Positions 33,376 through 43,348 of a stretch of 64,000 bases of DNA are shown here, one piece after another. Origin of the DNA: Microbacterium sp. Leaf288. Lineage in GTDB: Bacteria > Actinomycetota > Actinomycetes > Actinomycetales > Microbacteriaceae. The stretch covers positions 726,778-790,777 of the forward strand of contig NZ_LMNI01000010.1 of assembly GCF_001422925.1 (NCBI RefSeq), read 5' to 3'. Every line of letters begins with the position of its first letter. Position 1 is the stretch's first letter. The position numbers were made by a program, and so were the translations under genes. Under the pieces are notes generated by a model, which was not told where the DNA came from, made no database searches, and saw nothing but the letters and a program-made list of their open reading frames with translations.

Positions 33376-35007
33376 ATGACCGCCCACCCCGACCGCACGG
33401 TGCTGCGCGGCGGCATCGTGGTCGACGGCACGGGAGGCGATTCCCGCGAAGCCGACGTCGAGATCCTCGGCGATCGGATCGGCGTGATCGGCGACATCCC
33501 GGCGCAAGAAGGCGATGACGTCGTCGACTGTCGCGGGCGCCTGGTGATGCCGGGCTTCATCGACGCGCACGCGCACGCCGACGGAGCCGTCTTCCGGTCG
33601 GACGTGCAGCTCGCACTGCTGCGCCAGGGAGTCACGACCGTCATCGGCGGGCAGGACGGCGTCTCTTACGCCCCCGGCGATGGCGTCTGGGCGAGCCGGT
33701 ACTTCGCGGCGATCAACGGCACGCACCCGACCTACGCGGGCGGCGGCGTCGCAGAGCTGCTCGGCACCTACGACGGCACCACGCCCCTCAATGTCGGCTA
33801 CCTCGTGCCTGCCGGCACCGTGCGCCACGAGGTCATGGGCATGGCGACGGGACGAGCGGATGCCGCGCAGCTGACCCGGATGCAGCGGCTCGTGGCCGAC
33901 GGTCTCGGCGCCGGCGCGCTCGGGCTGTCGACCGGGCTCGACTACGTACCCGGCATCTTCGCCGACGCGGACGAGCTCGCACAGCTGTGCGCTCCTCTGG
34001 CCCCGGCGGGCGCGCTCTACGTGACGCACATGCGGGGCGGCTACGAGACCAACACCGCGGCCGGCATCCAAGAGGTCGTCGCGATCTGCGCGCCGGGCAC
34101 GGCGCACGACGGCGTCCGCGGCCACGTCTCGCACCTTCACGTCGATGCCGACGACGCCGAACGGCTGCTGACGGAGGCCGCAGCATCCGGAGCCGATCTC
34201 TCCTTCGACATGTACCCGTACACGCGGGGCTGCACGCTCGTCTCGATGGCGGTGCTTCCGCCGGAGTACAGCGCGATGGACGTCGACGAGGCGATCGCCC
34301 GGCTGTCGGATCCGGCCGAGCGCGCGCGGCTGCGCGACGAGTGGTTCCCCACCGTCGCACACAAGCCGAGTCTCGGACCCGACTGGCCCTCGATGATCCG
34401 CGTCGGGCACACGCCCGCGAAGGACTGGGCCTGGGCGCCCGGACGGACCCTCGCCGAGATCGCCGATCGTCGGCAGACCTCGGTCGAAGAGGCGACGCTC
34501 GACCTCCTCGTCGCCGGGCGCATGGAGGTCAACGCGGTGATGGCGGTGCGAGACGAGCGCCCGGTCGAGAATCTGGCGCAGCTGTTCGCACATCCAGGGC
34601 ACACCGGCGGCTCGGACGGCATCTTCATCGGGGCGGTGCCGCACCCCCGCGCGTGGGGCGCGTTCGGCCGGTTCCTCGGCACCTACGTCGGACGCTCGTT
34701 CACGTGGGAAGGAGCCGCCGTCCACCTCGCCGCGCGCGCCGCCGAGCGGTTCGGACTGGCCGATCGCGGCATGCTGCGTTCTGGCGCTGCCGCGGATGTC
34801 GCCATCGTGGACCCGGCGACCGTCACGGATGCCGCCACCTACGACGACCCTCAGCAGCCCGTGCGCGGCATCGATGACGTCTTCGTCAACGGCACGCACG
34901 TGCTGCGCGGCGGAGGACTCACCGGCGCTCTGGCCGGGCGCGGCCTTCGCCGTTCGAATCAGACTGCTCCCCTGTCGCGAACTGCCGCCCCGGCCGGCAC
35001 TTCTTGA
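33376..35007 (+). CDS. N-acyl-D-amino-acid deacylase (D-aminoacylase) family amidohydrolase
   Basis: A 543-residue amidohydrolase expected to release D-amino acids from N-acyl-D-amino acids. The metal site motif is PGFIDAHAHADGAVF (HxH) near residue 59, followed by GLSTGLDYVPG, THMRGGYE and HVSHLH (further His ligands), and a late FAHPGHTGGSDGIFIG (catalytic Asp in GSDG). The family's usual metal-bridging residue region (VTHMRG) is intact. The RBS GGAGG lies 4 nt before ATG. The Ala/Thr/Pro-rich C-terminal tail is probably non-essential. Confidence 0.88.
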   Translation: MTAHPDRTVLRGGIVVDGTGGDSREADVEILGDRIGVIGDIPAQEGDDVVDCRGRLVMPGFIDAHAHADGAVFRSDVQLALLRQGVTTVIGGQDGVSYAPGDGVWASRYFAAINGTHPTYAGGGVAELLGTYDGTTPLNVGYLVPAGTVRHEVMGMATGRADAAQLTRMQRLVADGLGAGALGLSTGLDYVPGIFADADELAQLCAPLAPAGALYVTHMRGGYETNTAAGIQEVVAICAPGTAHDGVRGHVSHLHVDADDAERLLTEAAASGADLSFDMYPYTRGCTLVSMAVLPPEYSAMDVDEAIARLSDPAERARLRDEWFPTVAHKPSLGPDWPSMIRVGHTPAKDWAWAPGRTLAEIADRRQTSVEEATLDLLVAGRMEVNAVMAVRDERPVENLAQLFAHPGHTGGSDGIFIGAVPHPRAWGAFGRFLGTYVGRSFTWEGAAVHLAARAAERFGLADRGMLRSGAAADVAIVDPATVTDAATYDDPQQPVRGIDDVFVNGTHVLRGGGLTGALAGRGLRRSNQTAPLSRTAAPAGTS

Positions 35008-35044
35008 CAGGCGAGCAACCATTCGCCCCCAGGAGAGGAACCCC

Positions 35045-35431
35045 ATGACCAAGCACGCCGTCCTCATCGAGAACGCTCCGAAGCCCGCCGGGCCATACAG
35101 TCACGGCGTCGCCGCCGCGGGCCTGCTCTTCACCGCGGGGTTCGGCCCGCAGGACCCCGCGACGGGAGAGCTCGTGCCCGGCGGCGTCTACGAGCAGACG
35201 CAGCAGGTGCTGCGCAACGTCGGCAGCGTGCTCGCCGCCAAGGGCGCCTCGTTCGACGACGTCGTCAAGGTGACGGCGCACCTGCAGCACCTCAAGCGCG
35301 ACTTCGCCGAGTACAACCGCGCCTACGCCGAGTTCTTCACCGAGCCCTACCCGGTGCGCACCACGGTCGGCTCCGACCTGTACGACATCCTCGTCGAGAT
35401 CGACGTCGTCGCCGTCCTCCCGGGCGAGTGA
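35045..35431 (+). CDS. RidA family reactive enamine/imine deaminase
   Basis: A 128-residue RidA/YjgF-fold protein that hydrolyses enamine/imine intermediates (such as 2-aminoacrylate) left by PLP dehydratases. It begins MTKHAVLIENAPKPAGPYSHGVAAAGLLFTAGFGPQDPATGEL and ends PVRTTVGSDLYDILVEIDVVAVLPG, where canonical RidA has R-T-T-V at the Arg105 site. It sits directly before a D-serine-type PLP enzyme (TGATG junction), which makes a dehydratase-clean-up role likely. Confidence 0.93.
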   Translation: MTKHAVLIENAPKPAGPYSHGVAAAGLLFTAGFGPQDPATGELVPGGVYEQTQQVLRNVGSVLAAKGASFDDVVKVTAHLQHLKRDFAEYNRAYAEFFTEPYPVRTTVGSDLYDILVEIDVVAVLPGE

Positions 35432-36690
35432 TGTCAGCCCCGCAGCGCGGTGTCGCGGCTCGCCTGCTCGACGCGGGCGACAAGGCGCTGCCGTCGGATG
35501 CCGCGGGCCTGACCGTCGCCGGATTCCTGGCGCGCAGGCCACGGCTCGCCGACCTGTGGACGCCCCTCGTCGTGCTCGACGACGGCGTGCTCGACGACAA
35601 CATCGCGTTCCTGGCCGGCTGGGTGGCCGCGCGTGGGCTCGAACTGATGCCGCACGGCAAGACCACGATGGCGCCGCAGCTGTGGCGTCGGCAGCTTGAG
35701 GCGGGAGCCACCGGCATCACGGTGGCGAACCCCTCGCAGCTGCGCGTGGCGGTGGATGCCGGCATCCCGGCGATCATGCTCGCCAACCAGCTCGTGCAGC
35801 CGGAGGCGATCCGCTGGACCGCCGACGTCGTCACGGCGGGCACGAGGATCTGGAGCTGGGTCGATGACGTCGCCGGGATCGAGGCGATCGAGCGTGCCCT
35901 CGGCGAGCCGGCGGAGCGTCCGCTCGAGGTTCTCGTGGATGTGGGCCGTCCCGGTGGCCGCACGGGCGCCCGATCGCTCGAGGCGGCGGTCGCGGTGGCC
36001 GAACGCGCGGCGGCCTCGCCGGCCGTGCGCCTCGCCGGCGTCACCGGGTACGAGGGCTCCGTCGCGCACGGGCGCGGCGAAGAGGCGCTGGCGTCGGCGA
36101 AGGCGTACATCGACGAGCTGCTCGCCGTCCACGACGCGGTGGCCGAGTTCTACGACGACGGCGACGTGCTGGTGTCCGCCGGCGGCAGCGCCTATCCGGA
36201 CGTGGTCGGCGCGGCGTTCGCCGCCGCAGCCGTCGGCGGCGACCGCGCGCGTTTCGTCCTGCGCTCGGGGGCGTACCTCGTGCACGACCACGGCTACTAC
36301 CGGCAGAACTCGCCGTTCGAGGGATCGGGACTCCGCCCCGCGGCGCGCGGACTCGCACGAGTGGTGTCGCGACAGGACGCCGACACGGCGATCGTCGATG
36401 CCGGCAAGCGCGACTTCCCGTACGACGAGGGGCTGCCGACGCCGCTGTACGCGATCACGAGGGACGGTGGGCGGATGCCGCTTCCCGGCGCCGAGACGAC
36501 CAAGCTCAGCGATCAGCACGGCTTCGTGCGCATCGGGCGCGATTCGCCGCTGTCCGTGGGCGATCTCGTGGTGTTCGGACTCTCGCACCCGTGCACGATG
36601 CTCGACAAGTGGCGGCTCGTGCCGGTGGTGGATTCGGTGGAGGATCTCGAGGCGGCGATCGTGACCGACCTCGTCGAGACGCTGTTCTGA
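35431..36690 (+). CDS. D-serine dehydratase / D-threonine aldolase-like PLP enzyme (DSD1-type)
   Basis: A 419-residue fold-type III (alanine-racemase-like) PLP enzyme. PLP lysine motif LELMPHGKTTMAPQLWRRQLEAGATGITVANPSQLR near residue 72. The C-terminal metal site ends FGLSHPCTMLDKWRLVPVVD: His and Cys of HPC bind the divalent metal in D-threonine aldolase and DSD1 enzymes. It is expected to deaminate or cleave D-Ser/D-Thr. ATG 35431 shares one base with the RidA stop, so the two are coupled. Confidence 0.87.
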   Translation: MSAPQRGVAARLLDAGDKALPSDAAGLTVAGFLARRPRLADLWTPLVVLDDGVLDDNIAFLAGWVAARGLELMPHGKTTMAPQLWRRQLEAGATGITVANPSQLRVAVDAGIPAIMLANQLVQPEAIRWTADVVTAGTRIWSWVDDVAGIEAIERALGEPAERPLEVLVDVGRPGGRTGARSLEAAVAVAERAAASPAVRLAGVTGYEGSVAHGRGEEALASAKAYIDELLAVHDAVAEFYDDGDVLVSAGGSAYPDVVGAAFAAAAVGGDRARFVLRSGAYLVHDHGYYRQNSPFEGSGLRPAARGLARVVSRQDADTAIVDAGKRDFPYDEGLPTPLYAITRDGGRMPLPGAETTKLSDQHGFVRIGRDSPLSVGDLVVFGLSHPCTMLDKWRLVPVVDSVEDLEAAIVTDLVETLF

Positions 36691-36706
36691 CGGGCCTGTC
36701 GGGCGG

Positions 36707-38008
36707 TCAGGCGCCCGACGCGGCCTCCGGCGCCCGCGCGGTGGACGCCCGCCAGCCCAGCGGGGAAAGCACCACCGAGGCGGCGACGAGCACCATCACG
36801 ACGAGCGCGAGCCCGCCGTAGCCGATCCAGCCGAGCAGTGCGCCGGCGGTGATCGCGCCGACGCCGCCGACGATGCTCATCGTGAAGTCGCTGATCCCCT
36901 GCCGCCTGGTGCGCAGCTCCTCCGACGACGACTCGGTCAGCAGCGTCGAGCCGGCGACGGTCGACGCGCTCCACCCGAGCCCGAGCAGCACCAGCGCGAC
37001 CGTCACCGCCGTCGTCGAGGCCTGGCCGAACGACGCCGTCAGCAGCGCGGCGGCGAGCAGCACCTGACCCACGAGGATCGTCGGGACGCGCCCGAGCTTG
37101 TCGGCGAGGATGCCGAAGACCGGCGAGAGCATGTACATGCCGGCGATGTGCAGGCTGATCGTGAGACCGATGATCGACAGGGTCGCGGCCTCCGTCGCGC
37201 CGTGCGTCAGGTGCGCCAGGTGCACGGGCGTCATCGCCATGACCGAGACCATCGTGCCGTGGGCCGCGGCGACCGCGAAGATCGCGTAGCGCGCAGCCAC
37301 GGGCCGGTCGGCCTTGGCGATCGTCCGGCTCGCCGCCTTCGCGGAGGCCACGACGCGCTGCGCGAGCAGCAGCGGGTCGGGTCGCATCGCGACCAGATAG
37401 AGGACGATGGCGAGCCCCTGCGCGACGATGGTGAACAGGTACGCACCCGTCAGCGGCGGCATCCCGATGGCGCCGCCGATCAGTTCGCCGGGGCCGGTGA
37501 GGTTCGGGCCGAGGACCGCTCCCACGGTGGTCGCCCACACCACGATCGACAGATCCCGGCCGCGGGAGGCATCCGTCGCGAGATCCGCCGCGGCGAAGCG
37601 GGACTGCAGGTTCGCGGCCTGCCCTGAGCCGATGATGAGGAATCCCGCGAGCAGGACCGGGAACGATCGCAGCGCGACGGCGAAGATCACGAGGCCGACA
37701 CCGATGAGTGCGACGGCCATGCCCGTGGTGAGTGACAGCCTGCGGCCGCGGCGGCGGGCGATCGCCGCGAGCGGCACCGCCGTCAGCGCCGTGCCGAAGG
37801 TGACGGCGGCCGCCGCCAGCCCCGAGAACGCGTCTTCGCCGGACAGCTCGGCCGCGAGCACCGCGCCCAGCGACAGCGTCGCACCGAACGCGAGCCCGCC
37901 GAGCACCTGCCCGCCCGACAGGACCCATACGGTGCGTCGCTGGACGCGCGCGAGCTCGTCTTCGGTCGGCGCGATGTCGACCGCCGGTTCTGATCCGGTC
38001 TCAGCCAT
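36707..38008 (-). CDS. Major facilitator superfamily transporter
   Basis: A 433-residue, ~12-helix MFS protein. The N-terminal motif-A region is [20 protein letters not shown] after ARRRGR, and the C-terminal half repeats it with [26 protein letters not shown]. Substrate unknown; a small organic acid or the product of its FAH neighbour is plausible. ATG 38008 lies inside the FAH 3' end (8-nt overlap), so the two are coupled. It converges on the D-amino-acid operon. Confidence 0.88.
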   Translation of the reverse strand: MAETGSEPAVDIAPTEDELARVQRRTVWVLSGGQVLGGLAFGATLSLGAVLAAELSGEDAFSGLAAAAVTFGTALTAVPLAAIARRRGRRLSLTTGMAVALIGVGLVIFAVALRSFPVLLAGFLIIGSGQAANLQSRFAAADLATDASRGRDLSIVVWATTVGAVLGPNLTGPGELIGGAIGMPPLTGAYLFTIVAQGLAIVLYLVAMRPDPLLLAQRVVASAKAASRTIAKADRPVAARYAIFAVAAAHGTMVSVMAMTPVHLAHLTHGATEAATLSIIGLTISLHIAGMYMLSPVFGILADKLGRVPTILVGQVLLAAALLTASFGQASTTAVTVALVLLGLGWSASTVAGSTLLTESSSEELRTRRQGISDFTMSIVGGVGAITAGALLGWIGYGGLALVVMVLVAASVVLSPLGWRASTARAPEAASGA

Positions 38009-38768
38009 CGCGGGCGGGATTGCGGAGCGTCCCGAGCCCGGTGATCTCGACCTCGACGGTGTCACCCGCGCTGATCTGGCCGACGCCGGCGGGGGTGCCC
38101 GTGAGGATGACGTCGCCCGGCAGAAGCGTGAAGGCGGCCGAGGCGAAGGCGATGACATCGGCGAGCGAGAAGATCATGTCGCTGATCGGACCCTGCTGGC
38201 GCACCTCGCCGTTGAGACGGGTCGTGATGACCGCGGGGCCGTTCACGTCGAAATCGGTCTCGATCGCCGGACCCAGCGGGCAGGACGTGTCGAAGCCCTT
38301 GGCGCGCGCCCACTGGCCGTCCGACTTCTGCCAATCGCGTGCCGTGAGGTCGTTCGCGATCGTGTAGCCGAAGACGTAGTCGAGCGCGTTCTCGGCCGAG
38401 ACGTTCTTGGCGATGCGGCCGATGACGGCGGCGAGCTCGCCCTCGAAGCTGATGAAGTCAGACCCCTTGGGCAGCACGACCGCGTCGCCGGGGCCGATCA
38501 CCGACGTGTTCGGCTTGAAGAACAGCATCGGCGACGTCGGCACGTCGTTGCCCAGCTCGGCAGCGTGGTCGCGGTAGTTGCGGCCGACCGCCACGATCTT
38601 GGAGCGGGGGATCACGGGCGCCAGCAGCGCGACATCGGCGAGCGGCACGCGCTCCCCCGTCGTCTCGTAGCCGGCGAACATCGGGTCGCCCGCGAGGACG
38701 ACCAGCTCGCCCTCGTCGACGATTCCGAATCTGATGGCGTCGTTGTGGCTGAAGCGCGCGATCCTCAC
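38001..38768 (-). CDS. Fumarylacetoacetate hydrolase family protein
   Basis: A 255-residue FAH-fold enzyme that hydrolyses C-C bonds of acylpyruvates or decarboxylates beta-keto acids. [16 protein letters not shown] is the N-terminal signature. The metal ligands are [13 protein letters not shown] (Glu, Glu) and [13 protein letters not shown] (Asp), and [16 protein letters not shown] is the oxyanion loop. It is coupled to the MFS gene. GTG 38768 lies 6 nt after -10 TAGGCT (38775-38780), so it is leaderless. Confidence 0.92.
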   Translation of the reverse strand: MRIARFSHNDAIRFGIVDEGELVVLAGDPMFAGYETTGERVPLADVALLAPVIPRSKIVAVGRNYRDHAAELGNDVPTSPMLFFKPNTSVIGPGDAVVLPKGSDFISFEGELAAVIGRIAKNVSAENALDYVFGYTIANDLTARDWQKSDGQWARAKGFDTSCPLGPAIETDFDVNGPAVITTRLNGEVRQQGPISDMIFSLADVIAFASAAFTLLPGDVILTGTPAGVGQISAGDTVEVEITGLGTLRNPARDG

Positions 38769-38825
38769 CCGCTCAGCCTAGCGAGAAGCGCCGACGCCGG
38801 CCCCGGTGGCGTGCACCACAACGAC

Positions 38826-38859
38826 GGAGCGGACGGATGCCGCAGCATCCGTCCGCTCC
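38826..38859. terminator. Terminator built from inverted GGATGC motifs
   Basis: A perfect 15-bp stem GGAGCGGACGGATGC / GCATCCGTCCGCTCC with a CGCA loop, 23 nt after the ilvE stop. The loop region itself contains overlapping GGATGCCGC and GCAGCATCC copies of the window-wide motif. Confidence 0.7.
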
Positions 38860-38882
38860 AGGGGATTCGGTGTGGGCGCCGC

Positions 38883-39989
38883 TCAGCCGTCGAGGCGCAC
38901 CAGCCAGTTGTGCTTGTCCTCGCGGCGGCCGTACTGGATGTCGGTGAGCTCCTCGCGCAGCGAGAGGGCGAGCGAGCCGGTCGGCTGCTCGTCGAGGAAG
39001 TCCTTGCCCTTGAGCGCGCCGATCGGGGTGACCACGGCGGCCGTGCCGCAGGCGAACACCTCGACGATGTCGCCGGATGCCACACCCTGACGCCACTCGT
39101 CGAACGACACGGCACGGCCCTCGACCTTGTGGCCACGGTCGGCGGCGAGCTGGAGGATCGAGTCGCGCGTGATGCCCTCGAGGATCGAGTCGGACTGCGG
39201 AGTGACGATGGTGCCGTCCTTGTAGACGAACACGACGTTCATGCCGCCGAGCTCCTCGACGTTGCGGTCCTGGTCGAGGAAGACGACCTGGTCGCACTCG
39301 TTCTCGTACGCCTCGGACTGGGGCAGCAGGCTCGCGGCGTAGTTGCCGCCCGTCTTGGCCGCACCCGTGCCGCCCTTGCCGGCGCGGGCGTAATCCTCGC
39401 TGAGCCAGATCGACACCGGCTGCACGCCGCCCTTGAAGTAGGCGCCGGCGGGCGAGGCGATGACGTAGTAGCCGACCTTGTGCGCGGGGCGGACGCCCAG
39501 GAACGCCTCCTTGGCGAACATGAAGGGGCGCAGGTACAGGCTCTGGTCATCGCCCGACGGCACCCACGCGCCATCGACGGCGATGAGCTCGCGCAGCGAC
39601 TGGATGAAGTACGAGACCGGCAGTTCGGGCAGCGCGAGGCGGCGGGCGGAGCGCTGCAGCCGGCGGCCGTTCTGATCGGGACGGAACGTGTGGACCGACC
39701 CGTCCGCGTGGCGGTAGGCCTTGATGCCCTCGAAGATCTCCTGGCCGTAGTGCAGCACCGCCGCGGCGGGATCGAGCGACAGCGGGCCGTACGGCTGGAC
39801 GCGCGGTCGGTGCCATCCGCCGCCGACCGACCAGCAGATGTCGACCATGTGGTCGGTGAAGCTGGTTCCGAAGCCGGGGTTCGCGAGGATCTCCTCGCGC
39901 TGCGCCGTGGTCTTCGCCTGGAGGTTGCGGTTGACGGTGAACTCGAGAGGCGCGAGGCCGGTGTCGGGATCGGAATCGATGAGGGTCAT
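38883..39989 (-). CDS. ilvE: Branched-chain amino acid aminotransferase
   Basis: It transaminates the keto acids of leucine, isoleucine and valine. It is 368 residues of fold-type IV PLP enzyme. YGQEIFEGIKAYRHADGSVHTFRPDQNGRRLQRSARRLALPELP is the N-terminal signature, AKTGGNYAASLLPQSEA contains the PLP lysine, and FACGTAAVVTPIGAL the phosphate loop. ATG 39989. It is 61 nt after leuB and may share its transcript; TAACCT at the leuB stop could be its own -10. Confidence 0.96.
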   Translation of the reverse strand: MTLIDSDPDTGLAPLEFTVNRNLQAKTTAQREEILANPGFGTSFTDHMVDICWSVGGGWHRPRVQPYGPLSLDPAAAVLHYGQEIFEGIKAYRHADGSVHTFRPDQNGRRLQRSARRLALPELPVSYFIQSLRELIAVDGAWVPSGDDQSLYLRPFMFAKEAFLGVRPAHKVGYYVIASPAGAYFKGGVQPVSIWLSEDYARAGKGGTGAAKTGGNYAASLLPQSEAYENECDQVVFLDQDRNVEELGGMNVVFVYKDGTIVTPQSDSILEGITRDSILQLAADRGHKVEGRAVSFDEWRQGVASGDIVEVFACGTAAVVTPIGALKGKDFLDEQPTGSLALSLREELTDIQYGRREDKHNWLVRLDG

Positions 39990-40050
39990 GACGAGCCTGT
40001 GCTTTCGTGCGGTCGAGCCGCTGGATGGAGAGGCGCTTGCCGGTTCCAGG

Positions 40051-41103
40051 TTACGCCGGGAGCCGGCCGGCGATGGCGTCGCCGATCTGCGCGGTGGTGC
40101 GCGCTGCGGTGCCCCGGTTCGCGATGTCCGCTTCGACAGCCGTGGTGACGCGCTGTGCCTCGTCGGTGAGCCCGAGGTGATCGAGCAACAGTGAGACGGA
40201 GAGGATCGCGGCCGTGGGATCGGCCTTCTGCAGTCCTGCGATGTCGGGCGCCGATCCGTGCACGGGCTCGAACATCGAGGGGAACGCGCCGTCGGGGTTG
40301 ATGTTGCCCGAGGCTGCGAGGCCGATGCCACCGGTCACGGCGCCGGCCAGGTCTGTGAGGATGTCGCCGAAGAGGTTGTCGGTGACGATCACGTCGAAAC
40401 GGCCCGGGTTCGTGACCAGGAAGATGGTTGCCGCGTCGACGTGCAGATAGTCTACGGCGACGTCGGGGTGCTCCCGCGCCACGTCGTCGACGAGCCGCTT
40501 CCAGATCCCGCCGGCGTGCACCAGCACGTTGGTCTTGTGCACGAGGGTGAGCTTCTTGCGGCGACGCTCGGCGAGGTCGAACGCGTAGCGCACCACCCGC
40601 TCGACGCCGAAGGCGGTGTTCACCGAGGTCTCGTTGGCGACCTCGTGCGGCGTGCCGGTGCGGATCGATCCGCCGTTGCCGACATACGGCCCCTCGGTGC
40701 CCTCGCGGACGACGACGAAGTCGATGTCGCCCGGCTCGGCCAGCGGCCCCGGTACGCCCGGGTACAGCTTCGACGGACGCAGGTTGACGTAGTGGTCGAG
40801 CTCGAACCGCAGCTTGAGCAGCAGCCCGCGCTCGATGTTCGCGTTCTTCAGCCGCGGGTCGCCGGGCACTCCCCCGACGGCGCCCAGGAGGATCGCATCG
40901 TGCGTCTTGATCGCGTCGAGGTCGTCGTCCGTGAGCGTGTCGCCGGTCTCGAGGAAGCGGGCGGCGCCGAGCGAGTACCGCGTCTTCTCGAAACGGATGC
41001 TGCTGCCCGCGGTCGCGGCGTCCAGCACCTTCTCCGCTTCGGCGATGACCTCCGGACCGATGCCGTCACCCGGGATGACGGCCAGCTTCACGACACGCGA
41101 CAT
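40051..41103 (-). CDS. leuB: 3-isopropylmalate dehydrogenase
   Basis: It oxidatively decarboxylates 3-isopropylmalate in leucine synthesis. It is 350 residues long, with [40 protein letters not shown] (substrate Arg), and the signature [27 protein letters not shown] (metal-binding Asp). The start has TAGGAG just upstream. It is 7 nt from the DHA2 exporter stop, and a -10 TACCCT (41136-41141) inside the exporter 3' end could give leuB its own promoter. Confidence 0.97.
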   Translation of the reverse strand: MSRVVKLAVIPGDGIGPEVIAEAEKVLDAATAGSSIRFEKTRYSLGAARFLETGDTLTDDDLDAIKTHDAILLGAVGGVPGDPRLKNANIERGLLLKLRFELDHYVNLRPSKLYPGVPGPLAEPGDIDFVVVREGTEGPYVGNGGSIRTGTPHEVANETSVNTAFGVERVVRYAFDLAERRRKKLTLVHKTNVLVHAGGIWKRLVDDVAREHPDVAVDYLHVDAATIFLVTNPGRFDVIVTDNLFGDILTDLAGAVTGGIGLAASGNINPDGAFPSMFEPVHGSAPDIAGLQKADPTAAILSVSLLLDHLGLTDEAQRVTTAVEADIANRGTAARTTAQIGDAIAGRLPA

Positions 41104-41110
41104 GGTGCTC

Positions 41111-42652
41111 CTACGACTTCTGGCGGGACCCTCCCAGGGTAGTGGCCGCGATGACCCCTGCGACGACCACGAGGGCCGCTCCGATGAGCGCAGTCACCGT
41201 GACACCGGCGTCGAACGCCGTGGCCGCCGCTTCGAAGAGCGCCTCGCCCGTGGCCCCGCCGAGCTGGTCGGCCGCGTGCACCGCACCCGCCAGGGTCTCG
41301 GACGCCGCCGCGGCCGCGGCATCCGGAACACCGTCCGGCACCACGAGATTCGTGCGGTAGAGAGCCGTCAGGATGCCGCCCAGCACCGTCGTGCCGAGAA
41401 CAGCACCGAGCTCGTACGCCGTCTCCGAGACGGCGCTCGCGGCACCCGCCTTCGCGGGCGGTGCGCTCGAGAGCACGAGTTCGTTCGACACGGTCTCGGC
41501 CGCGCCGATGCCGATGCCGAGCGAGATGAACGCCGCGACCAGCGTGCCGATGCTGTCCGGCCCGGTGGCGAACGCCACCGCGATGTAGCCCGCGACGGAG
41601 AACACCAGGGCGATCGGGACGACGATCCGTGCAGGCCACTTCTTCGAGATCGGCACGACGGCGAGGCCCGCCAGGATCATCATCGCGAGGCCCGGGACGA
41701 GTGCGAGACCGGCTTGCATCGGCGACAGCCCGACGATGAGCTGCAGGTGTTGCGCGACGAAGAAGAGGAAGCCGACCAGCGCGATCACGCTGAGGAGGTT
41801 CACCAGCAGCGCACCGCTGAAAGTGCCGAGGCCGAACAGCCGCATGTCGAGCATCGGGGTCTTGGCACGGAGCTGGCGGCGTACGAAGAGCACGCCGAAG
41901 CCGAGGCCGACGAGCATCGGCAGCCACGCGGCGACGGTGAACCCGTGCACCGCGAGTTCCTTGATGCCGTAGACGACCGGGATCATCGTCGCCATCGACA
42001 GCGCGATGCTGAGCGGGTCGATGCGGCCGGGCTTCGGGTCGCGGCTCTCGGGCACCAGCAGCGGCGCGAGCACCAGAAGCGGGATCAGCACCGGCACCGA
42101 CATGAGGAACACCGAGCCCCACGAGAAGTGCTCGAGCAGCAGTCCGCCCACGATCGGGCCGAGCGCCGCTCCCGCGGAGAACATCGATGCCCAGACCGCG
42201 ATCGCGAGACGTCGCTGATCGCGGTCGGTGAAGATGCTGCGCAGCAGCGAGAGCGTCGACGGCATGAGCATCGCGCCGAACACGCCCATCGCCGCGCGGG
42301 CTGCGATGAGCCACGCGGCGCTCGGCGCGAAAGCCGCGAGCACCGACACGGCGGCGAAGCCGGTCGCGCCGATGAGCAGCATCCGTCGCCGGCCGAACCG
42401 GTCCCCGAGCGTGCCCATCGTGACGAGCAGGCCCGCGAGCACGAGCGGATACGCGTCGATGATCCACAGCTGCTGGGCGCTCGAAGGCCCGAGTTCGAGG
42501 GCGATCGACGGCAGCGCGAAGCTCAGCACCGTGTTGTCGACCGACACGAGCAGCACCGGCAGCATGAGCACGACCAGCGCCGCCCAGCCGCGCCAGCCGA
42601 CCTTCCGGCCCTGGGCGTCGGCGAGCGAGAGTTCTTGAGTGAGAGTCATCAT
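41111..42652 (-). CDS. DHA2-family MFS drug exporter (SmvA/QacA-like)
   Basis: A ~513-residue, 14-helix proton-drug antiporter. The N-terminal motif [19 protein letters not shown] carries the membrane acidic residue (D-x-x-V) used for proton coupling. [20 protein letters not shown] is motif A and [29 protein letters not shown] is motif C (antiporter). ATG 42652 or 42649. A TetR gene is divergent and a palindromic operator abuts the start, so it is probably induced by its substrates. leuB directly downstream makes an odd pairing. Confidence 0.93.
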   Translation of the reverse strand: MMTLTQELSLADAQGRKVGWRGWAALVVLMLPVLLVSVDNTVLSFALPSIALELGPSSAQQLWIIDAYPLVLAGLLVTMGTLGDRFGRRRMLLIGATGFAAVSVLAAFAPSAAWLIAARAAMGVFGAMLMPSTLSLLRSIFTDRDQRRLAIAVWASMFSAGAALGPIVGGLLLEHFSWGSVFLMSVPVLIPLLVLAPLLVPESRDPKPGRIDPLSIALSMATMIPVVYGIKELAVHGFTVAAWLPMLVGLGFGVLFVRRQLRAKTPMLDMRLFGLGTFSGALLVNLLSVIALVGFLFFVAQHLQLIVGLSPMQAGLALVPGLAMMILAGLAVVPISKKWPARIVVPIALVFSVAGYIAVAFATGPDSIGTLVAAFISLGIGIGAAETVSNELVLSSAPPAKAGAASAVSETAYELGAVLGTTVLGGILTALYRTNLVVPDGVPDAAAAAASETLAGAVHAADQLGGATGEALFEAAATAFDAGVTVTALIGAALVVVAGVIAATTLGGSRQKS

Positions 42653-42654
42653 TT

Positions 42655-42676
42655 CTATACCGTCCAGCCGGTATAG
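42655..42676. promoter_or_regulatory. TetR operator palindrome
   Basis: An exact 8-bp inverted repeat CTATACCG / CGGTATAG with a 6-nt spacer, lying 2 nt upstream of the exporter ATG. It overlaps a plus-strand -10 TATAGT (42672-42677) for tetR and TATACC on the minus strand. Repressor bound here would block both genes. Confidence 0.8.
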
Positions 42677-42715
42677 TAACAGGATGCTCCGACACCTGTC
42701 GATACCATCGAGGCC

Positions 42716-43261
42716 ATGAGTCGTCCTCCCCTCGCCCGCGAGAAGGTGCTCGATGCCTTCGAGCAGATCCTCATCGAGGAGGGCGAGCGCGCGGCGACGA
42801 TGGACGCCACCGCGAAGGCCGCGGGGGTCTCCAAGGGCGGACTTCTCTACCACTTCGGCACGAAGGAGGCTCTCGAAGCCGCGCTCATCGAACGGCTGCG
42901 GGCGCTCGTGCAGGCGGACGTCGACCTGATGGCATCCGCGCCGGAGGGCCCCATCGCCTACTTCCTGCACACGTCGGTCATGGCGAACGACCCGATCGAC
43001 CGAGCGATCCTCGCGACATCGCGACTCGCACAGGGGGGTGACGCGACGGCGAGCGACGCGCTGCGTCACATCAGAGACGACTGGGCCTCTGTGCTTCGGC
43101 CCCACACGAAGGACGCCACGGCGCTCGATCTCGTGATGCTCGTGAGTGACGGCCTCTACTTCAACAACGCGCTCGCGGGCGGCTCCATCCCCGGCCCGGT
43201 CCCCCGCGGCGAGGCGCTCGACGCGCTGGTCGCGCTCGTGGAGCGCGCCGCGCGCCCCTGA
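42716..43261 (+). CDS. TetR-family transcriptional regulator
   Basis: A 181-residue repressor. HTH VLDAFEQILIEEGERAATMDATAKAAGVSKGGLLYHFGTKEALEAALIERL near residues 11-62. The C-terminal ligand-binding domain ends NNALAGGSIPGPVPRGEALDALVALVERAARP. It probably represses the divergent DHA2 exporter and itself through the CTATACCG palindrome. Confidence 0.93.
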   Translation: MSRPPLAREKVLDAFEQILIEEGERAATMDATAKAAGVSKGGLLYHFGTKEALEAALIERLRALVQADVDLMASAPEGPIAYFLHTSVMANDPIDRAILATSRLAQGGDATASDALRHIRDDWASVLRPHTKDATALDLVMLVSDGLYFNNALAGGSIPGPVPRGEALDALVALVERAARP

Positions 43262-43287
43262 CCTCCGCCGGGTCTGGCCCGCACGCG

Positions 43288-43344
43288 ACGACGGATTCCG
43301 CGCCCTGGCCCTCGCCGAGGACTCAGGGACGCGGCATCCGTCGT
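43288..43344. terminator. Terminator hairpin containing inverted GGAT/GCGGCATCC
   Basis: A long imperfect stem: ACGACGGATTCCGC (from 43288) pairs with GCGGCATCCGTCGT (43331-43344) with one mismatch, and an inner CCCTG/CAGGG stem. It lies between convergent tetR and serA and is the third terminator in the window carrying the repeated motif. Confidence 0.6.
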
Positions 43345-43348
43345 GGAA

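Noticed and set aside
31177..35067. A continuous 1,296-codon minus-strand reading frame
   Set aside because: Only the last ~323 codons are LysR. The rest is antisense to the PLP, D-aminoacylase and RidA genes and is Arg/Gly/Val shadow sequence, typical of high-GC DNA. The real start is ATG 32148.
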